From Calamus simplicifolius (taxonomy: Eukaryota; Streptophyta; Magnoliopsida; Arecales; Arecaceae), in NCBI GenBank assembly GCA_900491605.1, contig UESW01004372.1, forward strand, positions 1,736,014 through 1,800,013: DNA of 64,000 nucleotides, read 5' to 3'. The position numbers were made by a program, and so were the translations under genes. Shown here piece by piece: positions 31,673-43,797 of this stretch. How positions within the stretch are numbered: position 1 is the first letter of the stretch; each line of letters starts with the position of its first letter. The notes under the pieces were generated by a model. That model was not told the DNA's origin, ran no database searches, and saw only the letters and a list, made by a program, of their open reading frames with translations.

Positions 31673-34567
31673 ATGGCTAGTGTTTCTTTTGTTGATCTTG
31701 GAGATAAGGAGCGTCCCATTGATTCAGCCTTGACGATGACCCCTGCAGATCTGGAAAGGATTCATTGGGATTACTGGTTCATAAGTGACATTCGAATGTG
31801 GGTTCCCGATCCTGAATAGAGGGTGCCTAATCAATTAGAGTTGGGGGTCTTTTTCTATGAGGAAAGCTTTAAGGTGGCTCTCCATTTTCTCCTTAATCCT
31901 CTGGTGAATGGCATAATGAAGCATTATGGCATCTGTCCAACGATGATTACACCGAATAGCTGGCACTATATCATCGAGTTTATCTCCCTGTGCACATTTA
32001 CGAGGATAAGAGTGACAGTTCCTTTGTTCTGGGCCTACCACAGCCTTACATCCTCCAAAGATTCATCCTAGCATTACATAGGGCCACAAAAGAATTTTAA
32101 GAGGTTTTTGAAGGTTTCGACTTTTGTCAAAGGATGGAAGTCGCAATTCTTTATCATCGAATGGGATGCTGCATTCGACTTTCCTTGCTAATGGAGGCCT
32201 CTTCCCACATAGCCAAACCAGCATCCAACATTGTCGAGGGCGGAGAAGAAGGACTTCGACATTCTTTATGGCAGTAAAGTGGTCTTTTTAACTAAAGAGG
32301 CACTCTACATTGTTTGGTTGAGTAGAGTCGACCCCTTAAGTAAGCACGGCATCACTTTCTCTATATTTTGATGTCTTTGCAAGGATGTAACTGACCGTCT
32401 GATGATTTGTGTGTCATAGGGATCAGGTCTGAAGAGGGGGCTCAGATGAGAGGGATGCTCGTAATCGACTATGGCGATTCGAGCAAAAAGAAGAGTACAA
32501 AGCATCACCGTACTGTTTCATCAACTCCTGTGAGAAGAAAGAGGGCTAGGCTTGAGCGGAGGCCATCTTCCTCCCCTCCCTCGAGGCTGCAGCTGGCTCT
32601 GTAGAGCCATTCACAAGAATTAACTGAGTCCCAACCTTTGAGCCCATCGAGGGGGGACGTTGCGGAGGAGCCAGTCCCAGCCCCTATCCTAGCACTTGAA
32701 CTTGGGGAGCCGTGTCTGGTGATGAAGCTAGAGAAGTGGCAGCTCAGGAAGAGTAGGAGCCTAGCCATTTGCCCAAGCTAGCGAATGATGACTTCCAGGT
32801 AACAAAATTTCTAAAGGGGAGGGTTTTATAAGTCCGCAGAGGTTGAGAAAATTATTTTTTGAAGATCGGATGGCTGCCCTTGCGGCGAGTGTTGTCCCGC
32901 CCCTGGTAGGATCCCTTTCTCGTCGGGTAGAAGTGGAAGAAGAAAGAAGAGGTTCATTGAGCGGAGAAGGAGCTCCCTCGATGAGGATGGAGGAGCAGGG
33001 CCTTCGGGGACATCGGTAGGCGACAAAGAAGGGATAGGTCGGCTTAGCCCCCTCCTCGATCCCTTGGGTCGTGCTACCAAAGAGTTGCGATCTTGGATTG
33101 ATAACTTTTTAAATATTTTTTATGCGAAAGAACATGTCATTTACCCCGAAGAAGGAGAGGACAGTTGTCAAAAAGTTGTTTTTGCGGTTGAGGGGTTTGA
33201 AATGCCTATCGACTTGGACGACTATGTGTCGATCCCCAGCTAGTACATCCTAAGTGATATGAACTCTTCTTGCATTTGAGTGAGTTTTCTTCCCTTCTTT
33301 GACTTCTTAGATGTTTTGCGCAGTTTTTTCGTACCTAATCATTTGGCTCTATTGTAGGCAATTCTTTTAGCGGGTGCTTTATAGGTGCCTGATCTCTTTT
33401 AATGAATGCAATAGTGAGATCTTGCGTGAGGTCGAGGCACTCCATGCCAAAATAAGCTCGGCTAATCAGCACTCAGAAGAATTGACAAGGGTGCAAGACG
33501 AGCTTGATGAAGCTAGGAGGTCGGGCGAAGATGCCCGATCCGAGGTGTTATGACTTTGGGCTGAGGCGGCCAAGCTTGGGGAGACTCAAAAAGTAGCTGA
33601 TGAAGCTCGATCAGAATTGTTGAGGTTTTGAGGTGAGGCCCAAAGGGAAATCAATTTCTTTAATGGCAGGGCTGTTGAGAAAAAATCCCATTTTGAGGCT
33701 CAGCTTGAGTCCCATCAGAAACAAATTTCTGATCTTTTGACCGAGCTATGTCAAGTATGATCCGATGGCTCTAGGGACCGGATGATCTTGAACAAGCCTG
33801 TAAGGACATAAGAAGATGCAGAAAAGAGAGGGAGAAGGCTTGAAAAAGAGCCAAGAAAGCAGAAGCCGAGGTCGCTCGCTATGCCAAAGAGGTATGTCTT
33901 CTTACCACTTCCACGTAACAGTTCATTTCTCCCCCATAGTTAGGGCCAGCTTGAACATTTATTTCGTTTACTGTTTTCTCTTCTCTAGCTGGGGAAGACT
34001 AAGGCCAAGGCGGTCAGTCAAGTGAAAGCTCAGACCGAGGATTTGGCCTCAAGTCGAGAGAAGTGCTCTAAGCTTGAGCATCGGATGGCCGAGGTGGACA
34101 ATGAAATTGCTCTAGCGATTGAGAGATACAAAAGCTTGGATGAATTTGCTCGAGGGCGAATTCAATTTTCAAAGGAGGCATACCAAGTTGGGGCAAATAA
34201 GGTATGGGCGAGAGTGATTCAGGAGTACTCAGACATCAATCTCTCATTTTTGGAGAAGGAGAGGTATTGCTTTCCGTCACCAATAACCAAAGCATTGGCT
34301 GCGACTCCCTCATCCGATGATGGCGAAGATGATGAAAATGCTCCGGGCATCGATTTTGAAGTGGCCTCAGAGGGAGAGCAAGGGGAGGCTCCTCTAGAAC
34401 TTTCCCAGAAAGCAGAGGCTTCAAGAACTACCATCAAGGAGACTGAAGTTTCGCAGCCAATTGCCGAGGCAGATATGGCTCTGAGGCTGAGTGACGAAGG
34501 GGGTCCACCGGATCAGCATGTTTCAAGCATTACTGAAATCGCCTCCAAGGATGAAGCCAAGACTTAG
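31673..34567 (+). pseudogene. Tat-2 antisense gene, homologue of the Tat-1 antisense gene
   Basis: ATG at 31673 (MASVSFVDLGDKERP). The N-terminal domain matches Tat-1 exon 1: LNPLVNGIMKHYGICP and ITPNSWHYIIEFISLC against the PNSWRSIIGFIS form. An in-frame TAG at 31817 and later shifts break it. The last exon starts after a good acceptor (CTTCTCTAG, about 33988) and runs to TAG 34567 as a coiled coil (EKCSKLEHRMAEVDNE) with an acidic tail (SSDDGEDDENAPG). Exon order, coiled coil and acidic C-terminus are the same as in Tat-1, so this is an ancestral gene of the family rather than a chance ORF. It runs opposite to the element's pol. Confidence 0.68.
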
Positions 34568-34779
34568 GGATCTATCTTTCCACATTTTTTTTCCATTTTT
34601 GTAGCATAAATGATATTATGACATAAATGAATCTTTTTGTTTTTCTCCATGTGTCCCACTATTTTGGTATTTGTGTGCCAGACAGTCTTTTAGCTCATCC
34701 ATATCTTGTTTAAATGTTGCTTACTACGAAGCCAAGTGAGTAAACTAGCTTTGTTAGAGTTCAATAAATTTTGGAATGA

Positions 34780-34985
34780 CTTTGTCAAAATTGAAGAGGT
34801 CACCTGGTCTTGTTGAGACCAACCCAATCGGATCTGTCGAAGCGGGGGATAGCTCTGCTCTGCCGAAGTAAAAGGAATGGCTCGGCTTTGCCAAGATAGA
34901 GGGAATAGTTTGGCTTCACCAGAATAGAAGAAACAATTCGGCTTTGCCAAAGCACATAAAGTAGCTCGGATTTGCCGAAGAACCT
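34780..34985. repeat. Degenerate 34-bp repeats with TCGGC...GCCGA hairpins
   Basis: About five units of CTCGGCTTTGCC-AAG type just after the antisense gene. This is the same position as the 27-28-bp array in Tat-1. Confidence 0.6.
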
Positions 34986-35344
34986 TTCATCTTTCCCAAG
35001 GCATTTATTTTACCATTAATGCATTATCTTTTTGATGTTGTTTGCTTTTCGTATATACTAAGCATTCGATTGCCAACAGACTGCGCATTTTTTTGAAAAG
35101 GGTTTCTAAGGCACATCTGTCTCATGGTGAACCGCAAATGGCTCTTCGCATTTAAGTCTTTTGATTTGATATCAAGGGGAAATCTTTGACCCTTTATTAT
35201 GGTATGGGGAATGTTTCCAGCACACCTTGAGAAGTATCAAGTTTCATTAAAGTTTTTCCATGTGGCCTTGGATGCAACATGGTGGTCATGCCCTGAGTCC
35301 CAAAGTTCTCCGCTTTCATTAATGGCCACTCTCAGTTTCATGTC

Positions 35345-35352
35345 TATAAAAA
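35345..35352 (+). promoter_or_regulatory. Antisense TATA box in Tat-2
   Basis: TATAAAAA followed by GGGAAGAG, 67 bases before the ATG at 35419. It is the counterpart of 16599-16606 in Tat-1. Confidence 0.5.
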
Positions 35353-35418
35353 GGGAAGAGCGCAGGGATGTTAGAGCATACTCTGGGAAGCCTTCTCACT
35401 TTGTAAAAAGAAGCTTTC

Positions 35419-35637
35419 ATGGCTTTTATCATGCTAAGGTTAAGTGCCATGGGGTTGAGCTTTCTCTTCGGGATTTGGCTTGGCTCCGATGGTTGGGTTA
35501 ATGAGGAAGTTACTAGGGAGCGAGTCATCCTCGAGGAAGGAGTTATGGAGGTCATATGTGAAGCGCGGAAGGGGGGTAGAGGTCATATGAAAAGCGCACG
35601 CGGATGCTTTCTATTTGGCTCTATCCGTTCGTCATAG
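35419..35637 (+). CDS. Short antisense ORF in Tat-2, 72 residues
   Basis: Starts MAFIMLRLSAMGLSFLFGIW; hydrophobic start, then charged (EEVTRERVILEEG). It follows the conserved TATA box and its first part lines up with the Tat-1 ORF at 16537. No known family. A further ORF at 35677-35925 (ILKWVPFWISRFI, then a basic helix) could be another exon, but no firm splice sites were identified. 35930-36390 holds nothing I recognise. Confidence 0.3.
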   Translation: MAFIMLRLSAMGLSFLFGIWLGSDGWVNEEVTRERVILEEGVMEVICEARKGGRGHMKSARGCFLFGSIRSS

Positions 35638-36479
35638 GGCCGTGAAGACCATCGGAAATATAATTTTTTATGGACCATGGCTTCCCCCGACTTTCCTTCA
35701 TCCTCAATCCTTAAATGGGTACCATTTTGGATCTCTCGGTTCATCCATCCGAGGATCCATCAGCTGGCTTCCAATGAGAAAGAAGGTGAGCAGTACCGGG
35801 ATGTTTTCTTTTGTATCATTGCCCAGCAACTCAGACAACTCGGTAGATTTGTCTTTTTTGATTTCTTCAAATCATGGGCAGAAGCTATGTTGAAGCAGTG
35901 TCATTGGCCGAACTCGCTTGTTTGAACATTTTCTTTTGTTCTTTGTTTATTTTCTGTGCTGTAATGTACTAGTGATGCCTTGCGAGGGGTGTAACTTTTT
36001 ATAATGAAATATTATAGAAATAAAAGAACCTTTTAATTTCGCACGTGTATCTCTTTTTGTTATTTTTCTTCTGTTTTGCGAAGTGCCAGTTTTTTCGATG
36101 TATCATTGTCTTTGTATTTTCTCCAACACATGAACCTTTTGTATACGTTGGATCATAGGGGGGGCATGTGAAAACTTGGTCTTGTCGAGATATGCAAACA
36201 GCCATTAGGGCATCCCTTAACTAAGAAAGATATTTAGATGGCCGTATCCAATACTTTCATGTTGGGGGCATTTTATAGATTTAACTCTTCGCCGAATGGT
36301 TTAGTTTAATCTTACCGATGTGCATTAAATTACATTGGCTCTTTAAGGGTAGAGCACATGATTTTTCTTAGGCTGGAGCAAGGCCTAGGCAGCTTTGCTA
36401 GCTTTTGATGGGAGTCCGGTCATGTCGAATATCCCCAAAAGATTTTACTTGATTCATTGGCATGGTTTGGTCATGCTGA

Positions 36480-37285
36480 GGCTTGAAAAAATCACTCAGT
36501 TCTGTCGAGGCTTGAAGAAAGATTATATTTTACATGGCACTGCCAAGTATGGAGAAATCGCTCGGCCCTGCCAAGGTTCGAAGAAATATCACTTGGTCCT
36601 ATCGAGGCTTGAAGAAAGATTATATTTTACTTGGCACTGCCAAGGTACAGAGAATTCGCTCGGCCCTGCCGAGGTTCGAAGGAATATCACTCGGTACTGC
36701 TGAGGCTTGAAGAAAGATTATATTTTAGTTGGTGCTGCCAAGGTACAAAGAAATTGCTTAGCCCTGTCAAGGTTCAAAGAAATATCACTCGATCCTGTAG
36801 AGGCTTAAAGAAAGATTATATTTTACTTGGCATTGCTAAGGTACAGAGAGATCGCTCAGCCCTGCCGAGGTTTAGAGAAATATCACTCGATCCTGCCGAG
36901 GCTTGAAGAAATATTATATTTTAATTGATACTACCAAGGTATGGAGAGATCGCTTGGCCCTGCCAAGGTTTGAAGAAATATCACTCGGTCCTGCCGAGGC
37001 TTGAAGAAAGATTATATTTTACTTGGCGCTACCAAGGTACAGAGAAATTGCTTGGCCCTATCGAGGTTTGAAGAAATATCACTTGGTTATGCCGAGGCTT
37101 GAAGAAAGATTATATTTTACTTTGTGCTGCCAAGGTATGGAGAAATTGCTCGGCCCTGCCGAGGTTCGAAGAAATATCACTCGGTCCTGCCAAGGCTTGA
37201 AGAAAAATTATATTTTACTTGGCGCTGCCAAGGTACGAAGAAATTACTCAGCCCTGCCAAGGTTCAGAGAAAGATTATCCGGGTG
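36480..37285. repeat. Tandem array, about 97-bp unit, eight copies
   Basis: GATTATATTTTAC recurs about every 97 bp (for example near 36620, 36715, 36816, 37010, 37107, 37205). Each unit carries CTCGGC-cct-GCCGAG and related hairpins, as in the 64-bp array of Tat-1, and lies in the same place between integrase and the antisense genes. Confidence 0.85.
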
Positions 37286-37431
37286 TAAACTATCTTTCAT
37301 CAACAGTCTTTGGGAAAAATTGATACAACAATATGGTCATCATAGAATTTCATTATAAACAGAGTGGGTTCTGTATAAGCATACTTTACTGATAATATAT
37401 CCAAAGGTTGTCTGAATTTCACATTCAAGGA

Positions 37432-40400
37432 TTAGATCTTCCATCTAGATCCTGAAGTTTGTATGTGCCCGGCCTGATGACCTCCATGATTTGATAGGGG
37501 CCTTTCCAATTTGGAGATAGCTTTCTCTGCTCTAATGGTTTGGAGACGGACGCCTTGCGGAGCACGAGATCGCCAGGAAGGAAGGATTACCCTCTGACTT
37601 GGGAGGAATGATAGCAAGCTACCCTCTATTGATAGGCTGCAATCTAGATTTGGGCCTTCTCTCTGACATCTTCTATGAAGTCGAGATTGGCTCGGAGCTG
37701 TTCGTCATTCGGCTCCTCCGAATAACTTTCCACCAGTAGCGATGGTAGCCATATCTCCATAGGAATGACAACTTTCATGCCGAAGGCCATTTTGAAAGGA
37801 GTCTCGCATGTAAAGATCCTCTGGGTGGTCCGATAGGCCCACAAGACGTGATTAAGCTACTCCACCCATCTGTGTCATGCCCTGTTGAGCCGGGCCTTAA
37901 TTCCTTGCAACAAGGTTTGGTTGGTTATCTAGGCCTCACCATTGGCTTGGGGGTGTCTGACTGGTGTGAGCTGATGAGAGATGCCATGATCTTCGTAGAA
38001 CTCTCGGAATTTAGGATTATTAAATTGTCTTCCGTTGTTCGGGATTATAGTGTGCGGAAGGCTGAACCAACAAATGATGGATCTCCATATGAAATCTCTA
38101 GCCAAGCCTCAGTTATTTGAACGACTGCCTATGTCTCAATCCACTTAGTGAAATAGTCGATTGCTACGAACAGAAACTTTCTCTATCCCATGGCGAGAGG
38201 AAAAGGACCAAGAATGTCCATTCCCCACTTAGCAAAGGACCAGCCAGACAATATGGGTGTCAGGTGAGCAGAAGGGAACCTTTGGATGTTCGCATGCCGC
38301 TGACATGAGTCACTGGCTCGAACGAGATCATCGACATCGTTTTGCATGGTTGGCCAGTAGTATTCATGGCACAGTACTTTGTGACATAGAGCTCAGCCGC
38401 CAAGGTGGCTGCCACAGATACCCTTATGGACCTCCCGAAGGGCATAATTAGCTTCCGACGGATGAATGCATTTGAGCAATGGCATAGAGAAGGATCGCTT
38501 GTACAGCTGGTTATCAAGTAGGACATAATGAGATGCTCGCATCTTCAATTTTCTCGCATCCCTTCTATCAGCTGGGAGCCATCCTTCTTTAAGATATTTG
38601 GAAATTGGATCGAACCAGGATGGTTCGGCATCAACCTGCATCACCTGATCAACATCGGCAATGCTGGACTTTTCTAAGATTTTCAGGTAGAATTTTCGCT
38701 CGAGATCCATTGAATTCGTGGTTTCTAGGCAAGATAAAAGGTCAGCGCATGCATTCTCGGCCCTTGAAATCTGGATGACTTCAAATTTAGAAAAATAGGA
38801 GGACAGATTGCGCACCTTTTGGAGGTACTGAATTATGTTTGGCTCCCAAGCTTTGTACTCTCCCCGCACATGGCTAGCCATCAATTGAGAGTTAGTATAA
38901 GCATTCAGTTTCTTAACTTTGAGATCATGGGCGATACGGAGTCCAGCGAGTAGAGCCTCATAGTCCGCTTCGTTATTGGAGGCTGGGAAGGAGAAATGGA
39001 CTCCATACTCGAAGATCGCACTGTCTGGACTGGTAAGAACCAAACCGGCATTAGAGCCATTTGCGTTAGATGATCCATCTGCATGGAGAAGCCCTAGAGC
39101 ATCGGACTTTGGTTGCTCGGAGGTATCCTGAGTGGAACCATCCTTAGGATTGGTGCACTCAAGAAGAAAATTTGCGAGAATTTGTGCTTTAATCGCCAAA
39201 CAGGATTGATATCGAAGGTCATACTCACTTAGTTCAATGGCCCATTTGGTCATTCTTTCAGACATCTCCGATGATGATGGGTTTGATAGGTTGGTCAATC
39301 AAGATTGTCACAGTGTACCTATGAAAGTAAGGCCGCATCTTCCGAACATATGTTATGAGAGCCAGCACCACTTTTTTGATTCAGAAATACCTCATCTCAG
39401 CACCTTGAAGTTTTTTGCTGATATAATAAATCAACTTTTGGATTTTTCCTTCCTCTCAGATTAGCACAAACCTGATGGCACCTTCAAAAACTGCTAGGTA
39501 TAGGTATAGCATCTCTCCAGGCCTCGAACTATTAAGGAGAGGTGGCGAGTCGAGGTATTTCTTGAGATCTTTGAAGGATTTCTGGTAATCCAAAGTCTAC
39601 TAAAAGTTTTTAGCCAACCGAAGTACCTTGAAGAAGGACAAACATCTCTCGGTCGATCGAGCAACAAAGAGGTTGAGGGCCGCTATTCTTCCGGTAAGGT
39701 GCTGCACCTTGTTAATCGACCCTGGAGGTGCCATTTGCTGCAAAGCTCAGATTTTTTGTAAATTTGCTTCAATGCCTCGTTGGGAGACCATGAATCCCAA
39801 GAACTTTCTAGAGTTGACTCCAAAGGCACATTTGGTTGGATTAAGCTTCATCTAATACCTCCAGAGTATGGCAAAGCTTTCTATAATATCATCAATATGC
39901 TGGGATGCCTCCTTGCTCTTAACTAGCATATTGTCAACATAAACCTCCATGTTTCGATCGATTTGTTCCTTGAAGACCTTACTAACCAGTCTTTGGTATG
40001 TCGTGCTCGCATTTTTCAAACCAAAATGCATGACTCGATAACAATAAATACCTCAATCGGTTATGAAGATGATCTTTTCCTCATCCTCAGGTGCCATTCA
40101 AATTTGATTATAGTCCAAATAAGCATCCATGAAAGTCAGCATCTGGTGGCTCGAGGTAGCATCCACAAGCTGGTCAATTCGAGGCAGAGGAAAATTATCC
40201 TTCGGATAAGCATTGTTGAGGTCCATGAAGTTGATGTAGATTCTTCATTTGCCGTTTGACTTTTTTACTATGACAATGTTCGACAACTAGTCAAGATAGT
40301 CCACTTCCCAAATGAAGTTGGCTTTGATGAGCTTATCAACCTCCTCTTCAATGGCCTTCTGGTGCTCAAGGGCAAAGCTTCTTTTTTTCTGTTTGATTGG

Positions 40401-41105
40401 TCAAAATATCTCATCCACATTAAGACGATGGACAAGGATGTCTGGGCTAATCCCTAGCATATCTGAAGCAGACCAAGCGAAGACATCTGCATTTCTCCAT
40501 AGAAATTTAATCAAATCTCACCGAGGCTTTCCTTTTAGTTGTGACCCGATCCTTACGGTTCGGTTGGGTCGAGCTTTGTCGAGTGGTACCTCCCTTGGCT
40601 CCTTGGCTGGTTCTCCTTCCTGCTCAGTGAAATCCTTCTGAGCATCCAGTCCGTCAACCTTGGGCTTTCTAGATTGAAGGTCAACAATGAAGCAGTACCG
40701 AGCCACAGCCTAATTTTCTTGGATAACTTCCACTCCCCACTCGGTGGAAAACTTTATGGCAAGGTGAGGGATAGAAATGATAGCCTTGAGGGACATCGGT
40801 CCGAGCCAATCGAGGATCGCATTATAGGGAGACTGAAGCTTGGTTACTAGAAAATCCGTGTGAATGGTGGCCATACTGGGCTAAGAGCCTGCTTGGACCA
40901 CCAATGTGATAACCCCCTTGAGGATAATCGCGTTGCCAGTAAAATCCGCTAGGGTGGGTCTATGGTCGAAGGCTCTCCACTCTCAATTTCATCCTCATAA
41001 AGGCATCAAAGTATAAAACATTAACAGAGCTTCCACTATCAACCAAAATTTGATGTACATCATAGTCATTCATATTAAGAGATACAACTAAAGCATCATC
41101 GTTAG
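37432..41105 (-). pseudogene. pol: Tat-2 pol: protease, RT, RNase H, archaeal-type RNase H, integrase
   Basis: Read from 41105 downward: protease core (HQILVDSGSSVNVL, about 41060-41020), a linker, RT (about 40400-39640) and RNase H to about 39250. The archaeal-type RNase H follows in a long open stretch (39298-38393; HADGSSNANGS, ASNNEADYEALLAG). Integrase has its zinc motif start (VHKGICGSH, about 38420) and its C-terminal core (MWAYRTTQRIFTCETPF, 37844-37644) and tail near 37440. The RT catalytic box reads YVDN rather than YVDD near 39930. Multiple stops and frameshifts are present. It is similar to Tat-1 pol but clearly diverged. Confidence 0.8.
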
Positions 41106-42163
41106 CACCTCCTTTTGGATGGATGGTGGCCTCATGTCGAGGATGGCGCTGATCTTCTCAAGGTTCGCCTCAATCCCTCGCTGGGTCACCATGAAGCCTA
41201 AGAATTTGCCTGCCGTGATGCCGAAGGCACATTTTTTGGTATTCAACTTAACTTGGAAACGACAGAGGTTGTTGAAAGTTTTTTCTAGGTTGGAGACGTG
41301 GTCGGAGGCGCAGGTGCTTTTGGTTAACATATCATCCACGTACACCTCTATGTTCCGGCCTAACTGACTTTGGAAAACTTTGTTCATCAACCTTTGGTAG
41401 GTCGCCCCTGCGTTCTTAAGGCCGAAGGGCATCATCTTGTAGTAGTAAATGCCTTTATCTATCATAAAAGATTTGTGCTCCTCATCGCTAGGGTCCATCT
41501 TTATTTGATTATATCCGGAGAAGGTATCCATGAAGCTGAGGAGTTCATGGCTGGAAGTGGAATCTACCAGCTAGTCGATCCGGGGTAGAGGAAAATTATC
41601 TTTCAGGCATGCTTTATTCAGGTCAGTGAAGTCGATGCAGATCCTCCAGCTCTCGTTTGCCTTCCGCACCATGACCACATTGGCCAGCCAGCTGGGGTAA
41701 TGTACCTCTCGGATATGATCGGCACTGAGTAGCTTGTTGACTTCTTTTTCAATGGCCCTTTTTTGTTCAGGAGCGAAGCTTCTCTTCCTTTGATGGACCG
41801 GACGGCACTTAGGGTCAATATTGAGCTTGTGGGTGATCACTTCCGGAGGGATGTCGGGCATGTCGGATGCCGACTAGGCAAATATATCTGAATTGGCCTG
41901 TAGGAAAGCTAGGAGGCGGTCCCAATCTTTTGAAGGGAGGAGCCCGCCGACACGCACAGTCTTCATCGGGTCATCTCCGAGAGGGAAGGTTAGGAGTCGC
42001 TCGGCCGGCTCTCCTCCTTTGCTGAGCTCTCTGGGGTCGAGCGCTTCCAAGGCCAACTCAGCCTCTTGGGGACTGGACGCCGTGTGATAGCAAGGTAAGA
42101 CCGAGCTAACCTCGCCCCGCATCTCCCCGACGCCTCCACTAGTGGGGAACTGTACGAGCAAAC
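41105..42163 (-). pseudogene. pol: RT fragment of a third Tat copy (Tat-3)
   Basis: Minus-strand RT, from an upstream linker (GGEPAERLLTFPLGDD, about 42040) through CRPVHQRKRSFAPEQ, RICIDFTDLNKAC and MDTFSGYNQIKM to the intact catalytic YVDDMLTKS (about 41330) and KCAFGITAGKFLGF. It stops at the KEV motif at 41105, where Tat-2 protease begins. Two in-frame TAG stops (after LPRID and after DIFA) stand where related elements have Q and W. The open frame upstream is cut by the copia LTR at 42164. It is closer to Tat-1 than to Tat-2 by eye. Confidence 0.78.
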
Positions 42164-43784
42164 TGTTAGTAATAGTGCCCTAGGCCTATTGTATGGACAT
42201 GGTATTTTGAATATTTATGAGCATTTACTATTATCATAATTTGCATGTTTATTATATAATAATATCCTTGAATAATATTATAAATTATTCTAAATGTCCC
42301 TAATCGGTTATTATTGTGGGAATAACAATAAATTAAGATTAGTATAAAATTTGATTGATATTCATAGGATGAATATGTGTATGAGATGCAAATCAAATTT
42401 ATATGTATTTGTTGAGAACAAATATTGGACAAGACCCGCCTTGAGATTAATACATGGATCAAAGTTATAAGTTAATCTCTAGTAGTTGTGTCATTAAATC
42501 CTTAGACCTGAGATTGCTATAGTTCTCAACATGAGGAATATTATATTTTGACATAATCAAATGTTGTCTTTAACTGGATGATTATAAAGATTATGCTTGA
42601 ACACAATAAGAATCATGTAGTGAGATATGAGTGATTAAGATGAAATTTGTTCCTCTTATTATAAGAGAGATATCTCTGGGCCCCTCGATGATTGAGACTG
42701 AGAAATGCATGGCCGTGCTCAAATGAATTGATGGAGATCAATATCATTTGTTTAGTCAGTCTAATTGGGTTTCGAGAAATTAAAGATAGAGCAATATAAG
42801 GTTGACTTTTTCCATGCCTTATATTCTATCAAGATATCATGTGACAAAAGGATTATGTCATTAGCTACTTTAAGGTTGTCTCAGAACGTGAGCTTTTCAT
42901 TTAACTTGGGTAGTCATAATGTCTTGCTAGAGGCCGCTTATGACTTGTAGGATCAAAATATGATTTAGGCCTACTGCCAACGTTAATTGAACCTATAGGG
43001 TCGCACACTAAGAATGAACAATAATGGTTACGGTTTGTTACTCTCTATAGTAATTTAAAATGATGAGATTATTTTAAATTACAAATAATAATTAGTTATT
43101 ATTTAGATTCGAGTTTAATTTTGAGAAAATTTAAATTCATAATTTAAATTATGACAAGTAATTAATTTGTTATATTTCCTTATTGGATAAGGAAATAATC
43201 CATAAAGGTTTTTTGGTTAAAAAATATATATTCCTTATTTGGTAAGGACAAGGATTTTAATTGTCATTATTTAAAAAGAGTTTTAAATAATATCAATTAA
43301 AATCCTAGTTAACCAAAAATCCCTAGCAGACTTGTATATATATGATATATACATTTTAAAGTTCATTGGGCATTTGAAAGGTCATGTCTATTGGGCATTT
43401 GAAAGGTCATGTCTATTGGGGCATTTCAAGGGTCGTGCCTTTTGCCTTAAAATAGATAAGTAGAGAGTTGAAAACGATGGTTCGTTTTTGTGAAAAATAG
43501 ACTTGTTGAACTAGCATTCAAAACTATTTTGGTGTCCGTTCGTGTGTGGATACTTGTAGAGGGTGGTCATCTTTCTGAAAGGCAGTACCTTTGAAGATCC
43601 GAGCAAACCCAACACAAGAATAGACGGATTACATACTGATCAACAAAAGGTAATAATTTTGTTTATCCTTCTTTCATTTTTATGAAATGCATGTGATCCT
43701 TGGTTGGTTATGAAATAGATTTATTTTGTTTCCGCTGTCATTTTATTCCAATTAGATTGTGATTTTCTATTCCGTAACCCTACA
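42164..43784 (+). repeat. LTR of another copia element
   Basis: Starts TGTTAGTAATAGTGCCCTAG and ends CCGTAACCCTACA, directly followed by a PBS. Length 1621 bp. Left flank CAAAC could be the target duplication. No second LTR was found, so the element is truncated on its right. The interior is AT-rich with no ORF. Confidence 0.78.
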
Positions 43785-43785
43785 G

Positions 43786-43797
43786 TGGTATCAGAGC
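43786..43797 (+). other. Primer binding site of the truncated copia element
   Basis: TGGTATCAGAGC one base after the LTR; complementary to initiator tRNA-Met. Confidence 0.85.

Larger units (their letters stand above)
30325..41105 (-). mobile_element. Second Tat-lineage element (Tat-2), reversed, 5' part lost
   Basis: On the minus strand: protease, RT, RNase H, archaeal-type RNase H and integrase (41105 to 37432), hairpin array (37285-36480), antisense genes on the plus strand (31673-35637), polypurine tract and 3' LTR (31227-30325). Order and content repeat Tat-1 exactly. gag and the 5' LTR are missing: at 41105 the protease region joins an RT fragment of another Tat copy. Many stops and frameshifts show an old copy. 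Confidence 0.82.

Noticed and set aside
36631..37358. Plus-strand frames of 90-110 codons (MALPRYREIAWPYRGLKKYH...)
   Set aside because: Translations of the ~97-bp Tat-2 array.
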